In this document: piece after piece, positions 1 through 10,310 of the stretch
Layout of the letters: every line of letters begins with the position of its first letter
How positions within the stretch are numbered: the stretch's first letter is position 1
Source: Sphagnum compactum
Taxonomy: Eukaryota; Bryophyta; Sphagnopsida; Sphagnales
Direction: 5' to 3'
NCBI GenBank assembly: GCA_965153455.1
Contig: OZ234502.1
Location: 11,067,495-11,131,494, forward strand
DNA length: 64,000 nucleotides
Position numbers and translations under genes: made by a program
Notes under the pieces: model-generated
What the model was told of the DNA's origin: nothing
Databases searched by the model: none
Seen by the model: only the letters and a program-made list of their open reading frames with translations

Positions 1-560
1 TTGGATAAAGAACTATGTTCTCCTTGTTGGAAATATTGGACAAAAATAGTTTCAGTGATTGACATGATAGACAAAGGTGGAAGATGATTGTGTAGGATTA
101 GAATTGATGAAGCCTGATTCAAATTAGTTTTATGGCAGGAATTTAAGTAGATCTTTAAAGAAGTATTGAAAGGAAGAGAATGATTATTAGATAAATTTTC
201 GAGGAGGAATTAAGAAATTTGAGAGAGGAGAAGTTTAAGGGAGATTAAAAAATAGCTTTGATGATGAGAAATAGTGCTACTACAATATGCTTTTGTTTCC
301 ATTTTAGCATGAGGGTTTGAACTTGTTTTCAAATCACCACAAAAGTTAGAATTGTACATATCTATGTTTTGTAATGGATCTTTGGTTGAGTTTCGTTTCT
401 GATTCCTATAGTTATATAAAAAAAATTGTATATGAAAAATAACATGTTAAAGAATAGATTCCAAAATAAACACAATGTTAAAATATTAATGTTTATTAAC
501 ATTTTTCAAACTTAAAGTAAAAGAAATGCTAATTGATGAAACACTTATTCATGGATGAAT
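1..560. other. AT-rich flank, no recognisable gene
   Basis: No open frame of useful length and no family signature was recognised. The stretch lies directly upstream of the Ty3/gypsy reverse transcriptase remnant, so it may be the decayed protease or gag side of that element, but no motif supports this. Confidence 0.4.
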
Positions 561-1560
561 TTAAAACTTGGATATTGTTGGTTAGACAATAATTGGGGAA
601 GAACAATTGACAAAAATCAACTTGGGCACTAAAAAAAACCTACAACCAATGAAAATCAATGTTGATTTGGAACCTATTATTATTGTTCAAACGGTTAAGT
701 TGTTGAAGGAGTATAAAGATATATTTTCTTGGAGTTACAAAGATTTGAAAAACATACCACCTAAAATAATTGACACCAAATTAAGCTAGACACGACAATA
801 CCACCTATTCATCAAGCAAGGTATTGGTTGAATCTTAATTATGTAGCCATTGTCAAACATGACATTGATAAGTTACTAGTTACATATTTTATTAAACTTG
901 TTAAAAATACAACCTGTTTATCACCCATTGTGGTAGTGCTTCAAAAGAATGGCAAATTGAAGATTTGTGTAGATTTTAGAAAACTAAATGCTACCACCAA
1001 GAAAGATCCCTATCTATTACCTTTTATGGATGAAGTCATTAACACTGTAGCAAGTCATGAAGTGTATATATTTTTAGATGGTATTTCAAGGTAGCATTAA
1101 ATTTCTATACATTACAACAAAAGGTGTCCCTGTACGCCAAGTGATTTCACTAGATTTTGAATGAATTCATTGGTTGTAGTGAATGGGAACCAATCAAGAA
1201 GTAGTGAATTCACTAATTTAGTGAACGGGGACTAATGAACTGCACTCACATTTTGTAATAGTGATAACACCAAAAGATTAGTATAAAACTATTTTCATTA
1301 TTGATTAAAGAGCATTTGTGTGGGTTGTAATGCCTTTTGGAATTAAAAATGGATCACCTACCTACCAAAGAGTGATTACTAAAGCCTTTTGATAGTACAT
1401 AAACATGTTCCTGATAATATTTTTTAATGATTTCACAATATTTAGTGATTTACCTACTCATGTAAAGAAACTCAGAAAATGTTTTATCAAGTGTAATGAG
1501 TTTGGGATTAGTTTGAATATAGAGAAATGTGCATTTATGGACTTTCCATTACTTTTTTAA
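561..1560 (+). pseudogene. Ty3/gypsy reverse transcriptase remnant (degenerate, interrupted)
   Basis: Plus-strand translation gives the reverse transcriptase region of a plant Ty3/gypsy retrotransposon. The linker before the domain (LKEYKDIFSWSYKD) lies at 700-745. The RT core follows from 828, with SPIVVVLQKNGKLKICVDFR and the DPYLLPFMDEV block. After an interruption at 1110-1263 it continues in one frame with VWVVMPFGIKN, TYQRVITKAF, FFNDFTIF and KLRKCFIKCNEFG, ending at a stop near 1560. It is dead: several in-frame stops are present (791-ish, 1096, 1308, 1389-1394), and the active-site box reads FFND, so the first catalytic aspartate has become asparagine. RNase H and integrase were not found downstream. 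The family assignment is firm; clade within Ty3 is not assigned. Confidence 0.9.
1110..1263 (+). mobile_element. CACTA-type MITE, copy 1
   Basis: A 154-bp non-coding element starts CATTACAACAAAAGG and ends TTTTGTAATAGTG, so its ends are inverted repeats of the CACTA class. It is flanked by a 3-bp duplication ATA (1107-1109 and 1264-1266), the target-site length typical of CACTA transposons. It sits inside the Ty3 RT coding remnant; removing the element and one ATA rejoins the RT reading. The interior repeats a GTGAATGGGGAC-like phrase. Two further copies of near-identical length occur at 24,822 and 31,047. Confidence 0.85.
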
Positions 1561-1819
1561 TGTTGTACTTTCATGGAACAAAAGTTGTTAAGTTTATATA
1601 ATTTTAGTCCTCACACCTTGAAGGGAAAAAAAAGAAGGAATGAACCACATTTTCATTTCCCATTATCACGACTGAAAGTAATGACTTAAATCAAGTATTC
1701 TACTTGAATCTAGTACTAGATTTACTAGTTAAAAAAAAGTAATGACAGAAATCAAGTCTTGAACTCATTTCATTTACCCCATTTACAAATAAAAAATTCA
1801 TTCAATTTTATTTACAAGA
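1561..1819. other. Low-information AT-rich spacer
   Basis: Nothing recognisable. Contains short A-tracts and a repeated phrase around TCAAGT(A/C)TT at 1692-1765. Confidence 0.3.
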
Positions 1820-2275
1820 AAAATTAATAATGCTATGGTTGCATGAGAAAATTACAAGTCCAAATGAAAAATAATTCTGAATAATTTAATTCATGGTCAC
1901 ATGCAAAAATGATATTTTAATTACTATTTCTTACAATTGCATGTAACTACTAATAATGTCATGGTCACATGTATATAATAAATTATTTCTTGTTAGTTTT
2001 GTTTACAATGGCATGTGGAAATTATATAAAGATTATGTTCAATTTATTTATGGTCACATGTTTAAAAAATTCTCTTTTAATATTCATTCTAATCACGGTA
2101 CTCAAATGTAAATGATAATAATGCTATACAATTACATGTCAACAATTGCTTTTTATTGATTTAATTTACATTGACTTAACGATGTCATATTGTTGCATGT
2201 AAGAAATTGTTTAAAATCATTTCTTATGATCACATTAATAATGACAGTCACATGTAATAAAGTTATGATTTCTAT
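1820..2275. repeat. Degenerate repeat of a TAATGTCATGGTCACATGTAA-like motif
   Basis: The phrase ATGGTCACATGTA or close variants recurs about seven times (near 1833, 1893, 1961, 2050, 2137, 2190 and 2248), each followed by AT-rich filler. Spacing is irregular, roughly 55-90 bp. No coding potential. It may be an old minisatellite. Confidence 0.55.
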
Positions 2276-2565
2276 GCCCATGTAGAAGATTAAAATTTTA
2301 ATTAGAATATATTAATATAATAAAGTTCCGGTTGCAAGTAAATTTTTTGTCCACTGGGTTCTGACCCCAAGAGGAGTCTTGTTCCAAATCCGGTTCCAAT
2401 GATATCCTCATAGCAGGGTATGGTGCAGGGTCCGGTTACCTAGAGCAAGATCAAGAACTGAATCAAAAATTGACCTAAATTTTCGAACGGGGGAACACTC
2501 ATCGGGACCAACATAAATACTTGGGAGCATGATTTTTAAGAACTGGGATTGATTATGCTAGAGCT

Positions 2566-2697
2566 GTTAATAGGGGTACATAGTGTGCCCCTATTAACCT
2601 GGGATACTTATTTCATATTAACTAGTTGGGGGTGCCACACAAGTCCAACCTTTTTTTTTTTGCAATGAGCCAATTTGATTGGCCCATTGCAAAAAAA
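2566..2697 (+). repeat. Two-hairpin dispersed repeat, copy A
   Basis: Contains two consecutive stem-loops. The first pairs GTTAATAGGGG (2566-2576) with CCCCTATTAAC (2588-2598), 11 perfect base pairs. The second pairs 2655-2674 (T7 then GCAATGAGCCAAT) with 2678-2697 across a 3-nt loop, with one mismatch in 20. Between them lies CATATTAACTAGTTG. The same order (hairpin, CATATTAA..AGTTG, T-run plus GCAAT hairpin) recurs at 15,250 and 15,481, which marks a dispersed family. Confidence 0.65.
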
Positions 2698-3032
2698 TTG
2701 AAACTATTGCGACTCCCCAAAATAGAAGATTCTATGGAATAATGAAAGTGCCTCCCTCTTTGGCCCAGTTATATAGGTGAGAAGGGGAGGACTTTGGGCA
2801 AAACATATGGGATTAAAGCGAGGTGCTATTGGGAACACCCTTGGGGAACACGTTGAGAACCTAATTGGAACCCAATGGGAACTTGAAGGGAACATATGAG
2901 GGACAAAGGAAATAATGAAAAAAATCCTCCCCCCCCCCCAAACTTAAGCCTTCCCATTGGCTGAGCCTTCCCAGTGGCTGCATGAAATTTCTATTTCCAA
3001 AACTGTTCGTCACCATTTTTGGCCTGAGCTAA

Positions 3033-3056
3033 TACCCCCATTATAAACTGGGGGTA
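3033..3056. repeat. Short hairpin TACCCCCA/TGGGGGTA
   Basis: Eight perfect base pairs with an 8-nt loop, followed by TACTTATTTTG, the same kind of context as the first hairpin of copy A at 2566. The preceding text TTTTTGGCCTGAGCT resembles that before the hairpin at 15,481, so this is probably a partial copy of the two-hairpin repeat. Confidence 0.45.
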
Positions 3057-3059
3057 CTT

Positions 3060-4890
3060 ATTTTGAAGCATTCTTGTTTGCAGCTTTTAATTGGAGCATT
3101 CTTATTGGGTCGAACTCAAGTTCCAACTTGCTTTTAAAGTTTGGCCAATCTTTGGTTGGTCTTGGTCTAGTACCCAAAGTGACCTCTTGCTCCTTTAGTC
3201 CTTGGAAAAATGGAAAGAACATCTATCTGCACTTTTCAAAAGAAACTCACTTTGCAAGGTGGGTCCACCCTGCAATCTGAAGTTTGAACCAGTGTTGATA
3301 GGTTCTTCCTTTTTCAGAGAACCTCTTGTCCTGGTTATACGGTACCAAATTGTTTTTTTTTTTTTTTGGGGGCTAGGTTATCCAGGGCAGGTTAAATCGT
3401 GTGTTTTCAGTTTTGACACATTTTTTCAAATTCAAAGAACTTTCAGCCCGGTTTGAAACTGGTCCTAGTTCCATGTCCTCAGTACACAATCCCCAAGATT
3501 GCATATTGTACAGATACAAAGATTTACGTAAATTAAAATTTGGTAAGCATTAGCCTTTTTTGGCTAAATTTAGCAAATTGGTTAAAAAACTTCAAAATGG
3601 CTAAAAGTATGTGTTTTTTTTTCTTTTTTTTCTAGTTGCCAAATTTCTGGATTTCAACAAGATTTCTCTATTGAGTTCTAGCATGTAGCGAAAAATGTGA
3701 AAGAATCTTAAACTTGTATCTTGTTTATAGCCAAATTTGGCTAAACTATGTTATAGGTGATTGCCATTTATTTACATCACAAATATATCAAAAGAAACCC
3801 TAGTATGCATAGTAAAACTAATTAAAGCCCATCAATTGCCTATAAAATTTACCTACAACTAATTAAAACTCATCAATTATATATAAACTTGAACCTATAA
3901 TTTGCCAACTTTTGAATATTTTATTTTATTTGAAGAACATAAATCTATGGTTTTTTTCAAGGTTTTAGTTTTGACTCTAGTTCTAGCAAAATGCTAGTTC
4001 CATAGTCCATGAAAGGGATGTCAACTTAGGTCCAAGTTAAGAGTCACAAGAACTTGGGCCCCTCAGGTTTGACATTCCAAATCAGGGAACTTGCCCACAT
4101 TGGTTCAACCAATGTTGGTTAGTTATTGCTTTTTTTTCATAACTAGCATGGCAAGTTATCTTTTATTTTTGACCACATTATGAAAATTTCGAAAATAACT
4201 AAAACCCATGAGTTATCAATTTCACTATCAAAGTTATACTCCCACATTATCAATTTACTCAGCTTTTTTTGTTAGTAGTTACTAATTATGCATATATGGG
4301 TAAGTTTTTCAAATACCCACCTTGAAAATTGTTGGTTATATTGCATAAGTAGGGTACGTTATAAAACTTTTTTTTCTACCATTAGCATGTTTAGGCTTTT
4401 AAAATTGAAATTTCAATCAACTATGTAGGTTATTAAAATTTGAAAATTCAATAGATGACCCATAAGGGTCTTGTTGGTTCTTGGAACGATATGTACAACA
4501 CAAGTAGGTTATTTTTTTATTTTTAAAAAAATCAATAACTGATTACCAAGTTTATCATTACATATTTGATAATCATCTGTTTTCTCAATGACCAATCAAC
4601 ACTAGTTCAAACCTATGTTGAGAATGCCAGATCACAAAAAAGAAATACAATAGATAATAAAGTTATTCACAAAGTTAGTAAAACCTGGAAGCTCAACCTT
4701 GGCTTTCCTTAAACCTGAGGATGAGATTAAAAATACATGATAGGAATATGCCAAAGGTAAATAGCATACGAGGAAGCTCAAATTTCCTCCTCAGCCTAGG
4801 ATGAATTTGAGTTTTTTTTCTTGTCCGTGTGTTTTGCCTATATCTGCTTGTTTCCATGTTTATTTGAGGTGCTTACATATGTTATGGAAT
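3060..4890. other. No gene seen; AT-rich with homopolymer and palindrome
   Basis: No supported coding region. Notable points are a T15-G5 run near 3351-3373, a 16-bp perfect palindrome TAGCCAAATTTGGCTA at 3728-3743, and scattered GGTTCTGGT-like phrases at 3290-3480 that resemble the blocks at 11,430 and 15,840. Confidence 0.4.
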
Positions 4891-4899
4891 ATTCAAGGG

Positions 4900-5530
4900 A
4901 CTTATGGGATTACACAAAGCCTATTTAAGGGGTTAAGTTAGAGATTTCTGTAAGGGACATTTAACATAGAGGATTATCTCAGGGGCTACCTAAGATAGGG
5001 CTATGAAAGGCTTACATAAGAAGTTACATAAGGATTACTTAGAAAGCTACCTAAGGACTACCAAAGGGAACACTAGGGACTTACTTAGGTTATGGGATAC
5101 TTAGGGATTATCTAGGGACTACCTAGGGAAACACCTAAGGATCTATCTAAGATATAGCATACTTGAGGGCTATTTAAGAAATTGCATATAACATACCTAA
5201 GAGCCACCAAAAGCTTATCTTGGGAGACATCAGAGGACCTACCTAGGGAGTTATTCAAGACTATTTAAGGAAACACTTAGGGGCCTACCTAGGTTATAGG
5301 ATACCAAAAGATTATTTAGAAAGTTACATAAAACCTACTTGTGAGGCTAGCTAAAGATTTTTTTAGTTAGGGGATACCTAAGTATTATCTAAAGGGTTAC
5401 TTAAGGTTATTTAAGGGTTATTTATAGGGCAAAAGAAAGTTAAATAGGACACTACCTAGGGAGACATTTAAGGACTTACCTAGGTTGTGCAATACCTCAC
5501 TTAGAAAGTTACCTAATAGGTAGCAGATAA
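4900..5530. repeat. Degenerate tandem array rich in ACCTAGG / GGGACTAC
   Basis: About 630 bp built from variants of TAGGGACTACCTAGG and ACTTAGGTTATGGGATAC. The latter landmark recurs near 5083, 5149 (weaker), 5290, 5362 (weaker) and 5480, so the original unit was probably about 66-72 bp. CTAG/CCTAGG makes the array locally palindromic. No coding potential. Confidence 0.65.
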
Positions 5531-5559
5531 ATAAATACGGGGAACCCTAAACCCTAACC

Positions 5560-6000
5560 TAGTTAGTCACTTAATTTAGGTGACCATAGCCTAGGTAGAT
5601 TATAATGTAATTAATGATCACTAATTTAGAAAAAACTTTGAGCACTTTTGGTAGTTCATCTTTAATTTTGAGGAAGGTGAGTGAACGTATAGTGAGCTCC
5701 AAAGTTAGGCTCACTATAACTTTAAGAACTGCTCATTCATTTCCTAAAACCTTAGGAGAAAGTTTTTAACTTATTTGGAAATATTGTGACAGAGTGAAAC
5801 CTTTCATTTGCAAATTGCAAGCATTTGAATAAGAGAAATGCTTGCATGGGCCCTCTTTTATTCATTTTTTTCTCATAAACCCAGACGATACCCACTGGGT
5901 ATCATGTGAAAAATTATCCTCCTAAGTATCATGGGAAATTTTGAAAAACAATTCTGGTAGTTCTTTATATCAGGTCACCTCCTTGGAGCGCAGTGTTCCC
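5560..6000. repeat. Spacer with three small hairpins
   Basis: ATAGTGAGC pairs with GCTCACTAT near 5690-5720; GCAAGCATTT pairs with AAATGCTTGC near 5818-5846; GATACCCA pairs with TGGGTATC at about 5886-5902. No gene. The hairpins may be terminal parts of decayed MITEs. Confidence 0.4.
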
Positions 6001-8640
6001 CAAATATGTGGCCACTTATTTCAGGAATGGGGCGCTTACTCTACACCACATTTTATGTACAATGATGGAAGTTTTGAGGGTTCTTAATTGGCTACGTGTG
6101 AAGACAAAACACAAGGATGTCTTTTGGAGTAGATTTACTAGCTCATACAAGACATGACGTGAATTAGAACAGTTGAACAAGAGAACAATCCAAAAATGGC
6201 GATGAAGGTACATATAGTGTAGTGTTGCCAGGTTCAAAGTATTGGGCAAGTTGAAGTCTAGATTGTAGACTAAGTTTTGGGGTGTTTGGATTAAAGGTTC
6301 TAAATGTTGTTGAAATCAGATCTGGATTCAATCTATGGAATCACCTTTTGTTAAAACTGAAACTTGAACCTTGACCAAGCTATTGTACTTCAAAAAAAAT
6401 ACAAGTTAAGCTATTGTACTTTACAAAACGTACGAGTTTTTCAGGGTCGTATATGTCCAAGTTTTTAAAAAGTGCAAAAACTGGGCCCTTCTTTTTGGGC
6501 AAATTTTATAAACTTTATGAAATAAATTGTGATGATATTGGGTAGTGAACTAGCATCTTGGTGATAGCTGGCTGCCAACACACTGGCTGCTTCACCCAAA
6601 GACAAACAGAAAATATCATGCCACCTGCCCCCACCACAGCTCAATAGGGGAAAAAATGGGTCTTTTCATTGGATGTTGCCTTGTATCATGTCTTACTGGT
6701 TTTAGGTTTTCCTTTTTTCTCATTTTGCCCTTCCCCAATTTTGTCTTACATTAATACCGCATTCCATGAGCATGTGTACATGTTTAGCTAAGTTACTAGT
6801 TTTAGTTGAGTGCCATGAACATGCCACTCAACTGGGCTCCAATCTTTTTGCAAAGTCTAAAAAATTGTTCTTCAAACCACATTAAAAGTTCTATCAACCA
6901 AATTTTTCTTCTCCAAAAACCAAAACTGAAAGTTCTTTTTAAAATTAAGAATTGGACCACACTGGCATGTATGGCAACTGGTTAGAAAGAATTTGTGTGG
7001 ATTGCAAGTGACTCTGGTCCACACATATTTTGTATTTTTTTGGGTAACTTTCTCACACAAAATATAACCCAGTGCAAATTGTACAAAGGCTTTTTTTGGA
7101 AATTTTTGAAAAAGTCGACATACTTTGATAGAAATACATTGCATCTTGTCATATTTGGACAATGCATTTCTATTGATTGTCAAAACTACTCAGGATTTTT
7201 ACTTTCCTGGACCTCACCTCTAACCAAATTTGGCTCATTCTTCTTTTGGATAGTTATCAGTCCACCTACTTAATAAAATTGAAAAAAAAGACCTTGGGAC
7301 TCCACACTAATTTACTTCACAAAACTATTTTTCCTGCCTCATTTGTCTGCAAGACCTGCTCTTTTGATCTCTTTCGATATTTTCATCTTTTGCTCACATT
7401 AATTAAGAATTACTGCTAAAAGTGTGGTCAGACAAAGTTTCATTTTGATCTGCAATAATGTTGATTTGTGACTCATCTAATGGTTACCAATAGTGCCGCA
7501 AGGATATAGTAGGTTTGGAGTTCAAAAGAGCTGAAGAAGGACAATCACTATACACAACTACAGTTGAAAGTTAGAACAGTGAAAGTGTCCAATATGTGAG
7601 AAGTAAATGCACAGTGCTTATTATCCATTGGCCGAAGAAAGTGATAATGACAGAAAACGGTGGCAAGAATAATGTTCCAAAATAATTTAGCTACAAGTTT
7701 TGTTTGCATGTGCTGCACATCATTTCTAACTTCTTTTACACATCTCGCCTGAATTACAAAACCAACCCTAAGTATGGAATATGTTTTCAGAACAGTTGTC
7801 AAAAGTTTGGAAAGTTGCAGGTGGGGGTCGGTGCCATAAAGTTTATGTTGGCTGTCAACACTTGGCAGGTATAGAGCATCTGTCGTCTCAAACTGCGAAA
7901 ACATGAAAACCCAGCAAATATAGATATAGTTCGGTGGTGTTGCCGTCAGTAGCAGCTTATTTTTGCAAAACAAAATTCCACATATCTGCCTGCCTTTTCC
8001 AGTTACGGAGAGTCATCTGGGTATTTTCTCTCATTATATGATATTAATTATTGATGAAGGTTTTCTGAAGTGGGTAGTAGCATAGCTGACAATCCTTGGG
8101 TTTCACCCAAAAGCCAAGACACCTAGGTACCAATGGGCGAGGGTTGATTATTTTAACCTGTGACGCTGGACATATGGTTTCCTTGGGGGCTGCAAGTGGT
8201 GGAGAATCCATGAAAGTTTTGTGAGCTTTTCAGACTTTTCCTTTAAAACAAAGGTCTCAAGATGACAAGAAGATCTAGACTTTTAAAATAACAGATTATC
8301 ACTGTTCCAATTTCATTGGTGGTGAGGAAATATCCACCATCAAAAGCCGGCTCCATTAAAAGTTCACCCAAAAGGGCACTAGATACAAAGTTCGCTTTTG
8401 CCACAAAGTGAACTTATTTGTTTGAAAGTTGCCAAAAAGCGAACACTGTAACCGATACCAAGTTTTTAGGGAAAGTGCTCTCAACTTGCATTCCTAAGTT
8501 AAAAGACAAAAGAAGCTTTATGCATTTAAGTCGGCATTGAAGTGTCATATCTCGGCTCCTTTTTTAAAAAGTTAGAAGAAAAATAGTGACGTAGTTACTT
8601 TCAAAATTAAGTGTAAGCAATCAATATCAAAAGTTGTAAA
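6000..8640. other. No recognisable gene; unassigned 141-codon open frame on minus strand
   Basis: The sequence is of ordinary complexity but no protein family was recognised. A minus-strand frame at 7548-7973 stays open for 141 codons; its composition shows no domain, no codon pattern typical of a gene and no signal, so it is not called as a gene. The stretch 7205-7290 (TGGACCT, then ACCAAATTTGGCT, then TTTTGGATAGTTATCA) has a related copy at 17,260-17,340. Confidence 0.35.
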
Positions 8641-8644
8641 TTAA

Positions 8645-8886
8645 TTTCACATAAAGTCTGAATACATGCAATATGGCTGCAACATTTTGGAAAACTGCTC
8701 CAATATGTTCAATAATTTTCAAAGTTTAAATTTTTTTTATCAATTTAATTTTTTTGAAAAGTAAACACTTTGCACACAAGAAAACAAAACTAATAAAAAA
8801 ACTTAAATTATACAACTTATGTTGCACATAGGAGCAGTTCCCAAAACGTTGCAGCCATGCTGCATGGATGCATACCTTACGTGAAA
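8645..8886. mobile_element. Foldback MITE-like element, 242 bp, TAA flanks
   Basis: The two halves are inverted repeats over roughly 100 bp each. GGCTGCAACATTTTGG and ACTGCTCCAATATG on the left mirror CCAAAACGTTGCAGCC and CATAGGAGCAGT on the right. The ends read TTTCACATAAAG and CTTACGTGAAA. Both sides are flanked by TAA (8642-8644 and 8887-8889), which fits the 3-bp target duplication of Tourist-like PIF/Harbinger MITEs, although three bases could match by chance in AT-rich DNA. The centre is AT-rich. No coding capacity. A transcript across it would form long double-stranded RNA. Confidence 0.7.
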
Positions 8887-9419
8887 TAAATGGATTTCGG
8901 AATTTAAGCTTGTGGAAAACTTGCGTTGGTAGCTAGTTGTAGCTGATGTTGAGTACATACAGTTCTCATAGTGAGTCAGTCTTCAACATTGATCCAACGC
9001 AAAAACATTCGAAAGTCCGCTGGAGTTGTATTAAGAACTGGTAACTGCAACTTCCACAGCAACTGGCTGATTTTACGTCAGTACAGGTTCAGTTGCAGAC
9101 GCACAGCACAGAATCTGTATCACAAATAACTGGAGAAAATCTAATTTCATTCTCCCACAGGATCAAACTAGGTGGTAAGAACAGCACTGTTCTGCCACAT
9201 ATCTGTTACCGTGATGTTGCTGGAAATTATATGATAGAGATTTTTCATGTACAACTCGATGATGAATTATGACTGTAAGCTACATGATGCAGAATCAAAT
9301 GCAAACTGGGAAAGTTACGGTCAGAAACACTTACAACTTCTTCTCGGACAGGGTCGTAATTAAGATCGCTAGTCATCTCACACAGGTCCCGGGCAGCGAG
9401 GATTTTTGGAAATTTTCGT

Positions 9420-9498
9420 CAGCTCGGCTATGATGCAGATCCTTCGTGTGCAACTATCTCTAGTATGCAGATGAAGAATCTGCATCACAGACTAGCTG
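9420..9498. ncRNA. Candidate stem-loop RNA 1 (miRNA-precursor-like)
   Basis: The 33-nt arms 9420-9452 and 9466-9498 flank a 13-nt loop. Over the outer 26 positions 22 form Watson-Crick pairs. The core is GATGCAGATCCTTC against GAAGAATCTGCATC. Two mismatches (C/T at arm position 6, G/A at position 8) are conserved in copies 1 to 3, like the fixed internal loops of a processed hairpin. Which strand is transcribed is not known. A functional RNA is inference; the foldback itself is seen. Confidence 0.5.
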
Positions 9499-9619
9499 GA
9501 GAAAATGCAGTAAGTCGGAAGGTGCCAAAACAAATCGAGTCTTCTAACAGGGTCAAACTGGCTCGTCAGATCGACCATCGACACACACATCATACCAGCG
9601 AGTTTGATGGAATTTTCTT

Positions 9620-9698
9620 CAGCTCGGCTATGATGTACATCCTTCTTGTGCAGCTATCTCGAGTATGCAGATGAAGGGTCTGCATCATAGACTAGCTG
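9620..9698. ncRNA. Candidate stem-loop RNA 2
   Basis: Same architecture and same 79-nt length as the copy at 9420. Position 11 is an A-T pair here, where copy 1 has an A/C mismatch and copy 3 a C-G pair. The inner stem has ATCCTTC against GAAGGGT, including a C-G pair where the neighbours have C/A. Outer 26 positions: 21 Watson-Crick pairs, 2 G-T wobbles, 3 mismatches. Confidence 0.5.
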
Positions 9699-9827
9699 AA
9701 GAAAATGTTAATCGAAATAGGCTCAAAAAACACATGCAATCTCTTTCTCTGACAGCGTGGAACTAGATCGAAAGATTAGCAATTGTAGTCTCCACGGGTA
9801 TTCAGCGAATTTGTCTGAGATTTTCTT

Positions 9828-9909
9828 CATCTCGGCTCTGATGCAGATCCTTCGTATGCAACCACCTCTAGTAGTATGCAGATGAAGAATCTGCATCAGA
9901 GACTAGATG
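9828..9909. ncRNA. Candidate stem-loop RNA 3
   Basis: 33-nt arms 9828-9860 and 9877-9909 around a 16-nt loop. Position 3 is T-A (CATCT against AGATG) where copies 1 and 2 have G-C (CAGCT against AGCTG), and position 11 is C-G (CTCTGATG against CATCAGAG). Both are compensatory double changes. 23 of the outer 26 positions pair. Confidence 0.5.
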
Positions 9910-10213
9910 GAGAAAATGTGAATAGAATGAGCCCAAACTCCCCCTCTAATTTTTTTTCGGGGCATCAAACTGAGTATGACCAGTAATAAAATCTCACAAC
10001 GAATCAAACCAGAATTCATCGACTCTTCTTTGTACCGCAATGCTAATCAATGTTGGGATGTGGATAAGTCCATTGGCGACTGAAAAAACAGTAATTTTCC
10101 TCTATCGAATGCTATTTCTGGGGAGGCTAAGAGACGCACCCGTAGTCTAACAGACATGTTGAACTGACGTGTGAGAGGGCTCGACCGAATCTGAGGAACT
10201 TATTGTAGATTTT

Positions 10214-10308
10214 CTCCAGATCTCAGCTATGACGCAGAATCTTCTTGTATACAACTACAGTTTCGAGTATGCAGATGAAGAATCTGCATCAACGGCTGTA
10301 AGCTGGAG
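10214..10308. ncRNA. Candidate stem-loop RNA 4 (more diverged)
   Basis: Outer stem CTCCAG against CTGGAG; inner stem GCAGAATCTTC against GAAGAATCTGC with an offset. Longer (95 nt) and less regular than copies 1 to 3, but the 3' arm TATGCAGATGAAGAATCTGC is identical to that of copies 1 and 3. Confidence 0.4.
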
Positions 10309-10310
10309 CT

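Larger units (their letters stand above)
9100..10310. repeat. Tandem array, about 200-bp unit, each good unit containing a stem-loop
   Basis: Landmarks recur in the order: ATTTTCTTCAGCTCGGCT, hairpin, then GGAGAAAATG. The hairpins start at 9420, 9620, 9828 and 10,214, so the spacing is 200, 208 and about 386 (two units, the middle one decayed). Weaker remnants are visible near 9108-9140 and 9280-9300. Spacer sequences between hairpins are alignable but more diverged than the hairpins themselves. GC content is visibly higher than in the flanks. Confidence 0.8.

Noticed and set aside
5543-5557. ACCCTAAACCCTAACC, resembling plant telomere repeat
   Set aside because: Only about two units inside a CCTAA-rich degenerate array; not evidence of a telomere or interstitial telomeric block.
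7548-7973. 141-codon open frame on the minus strand
   Set aside because: No recognisable domain, no supporting start or splice context, and the stretch has no gene-like composition; treated as chance.
9465-9674. Open frame spanning two hairpins of the array
   Set aside because: It crosses structured repeat units and has no protein-like features; the repeat explains it.
9420-9909. Resemblance of the AGAATCTGCATCA arm to the miR172 family
   Set aside because: Only the first few bases agree and the following bases differ, so no known microRNA family is claimed.
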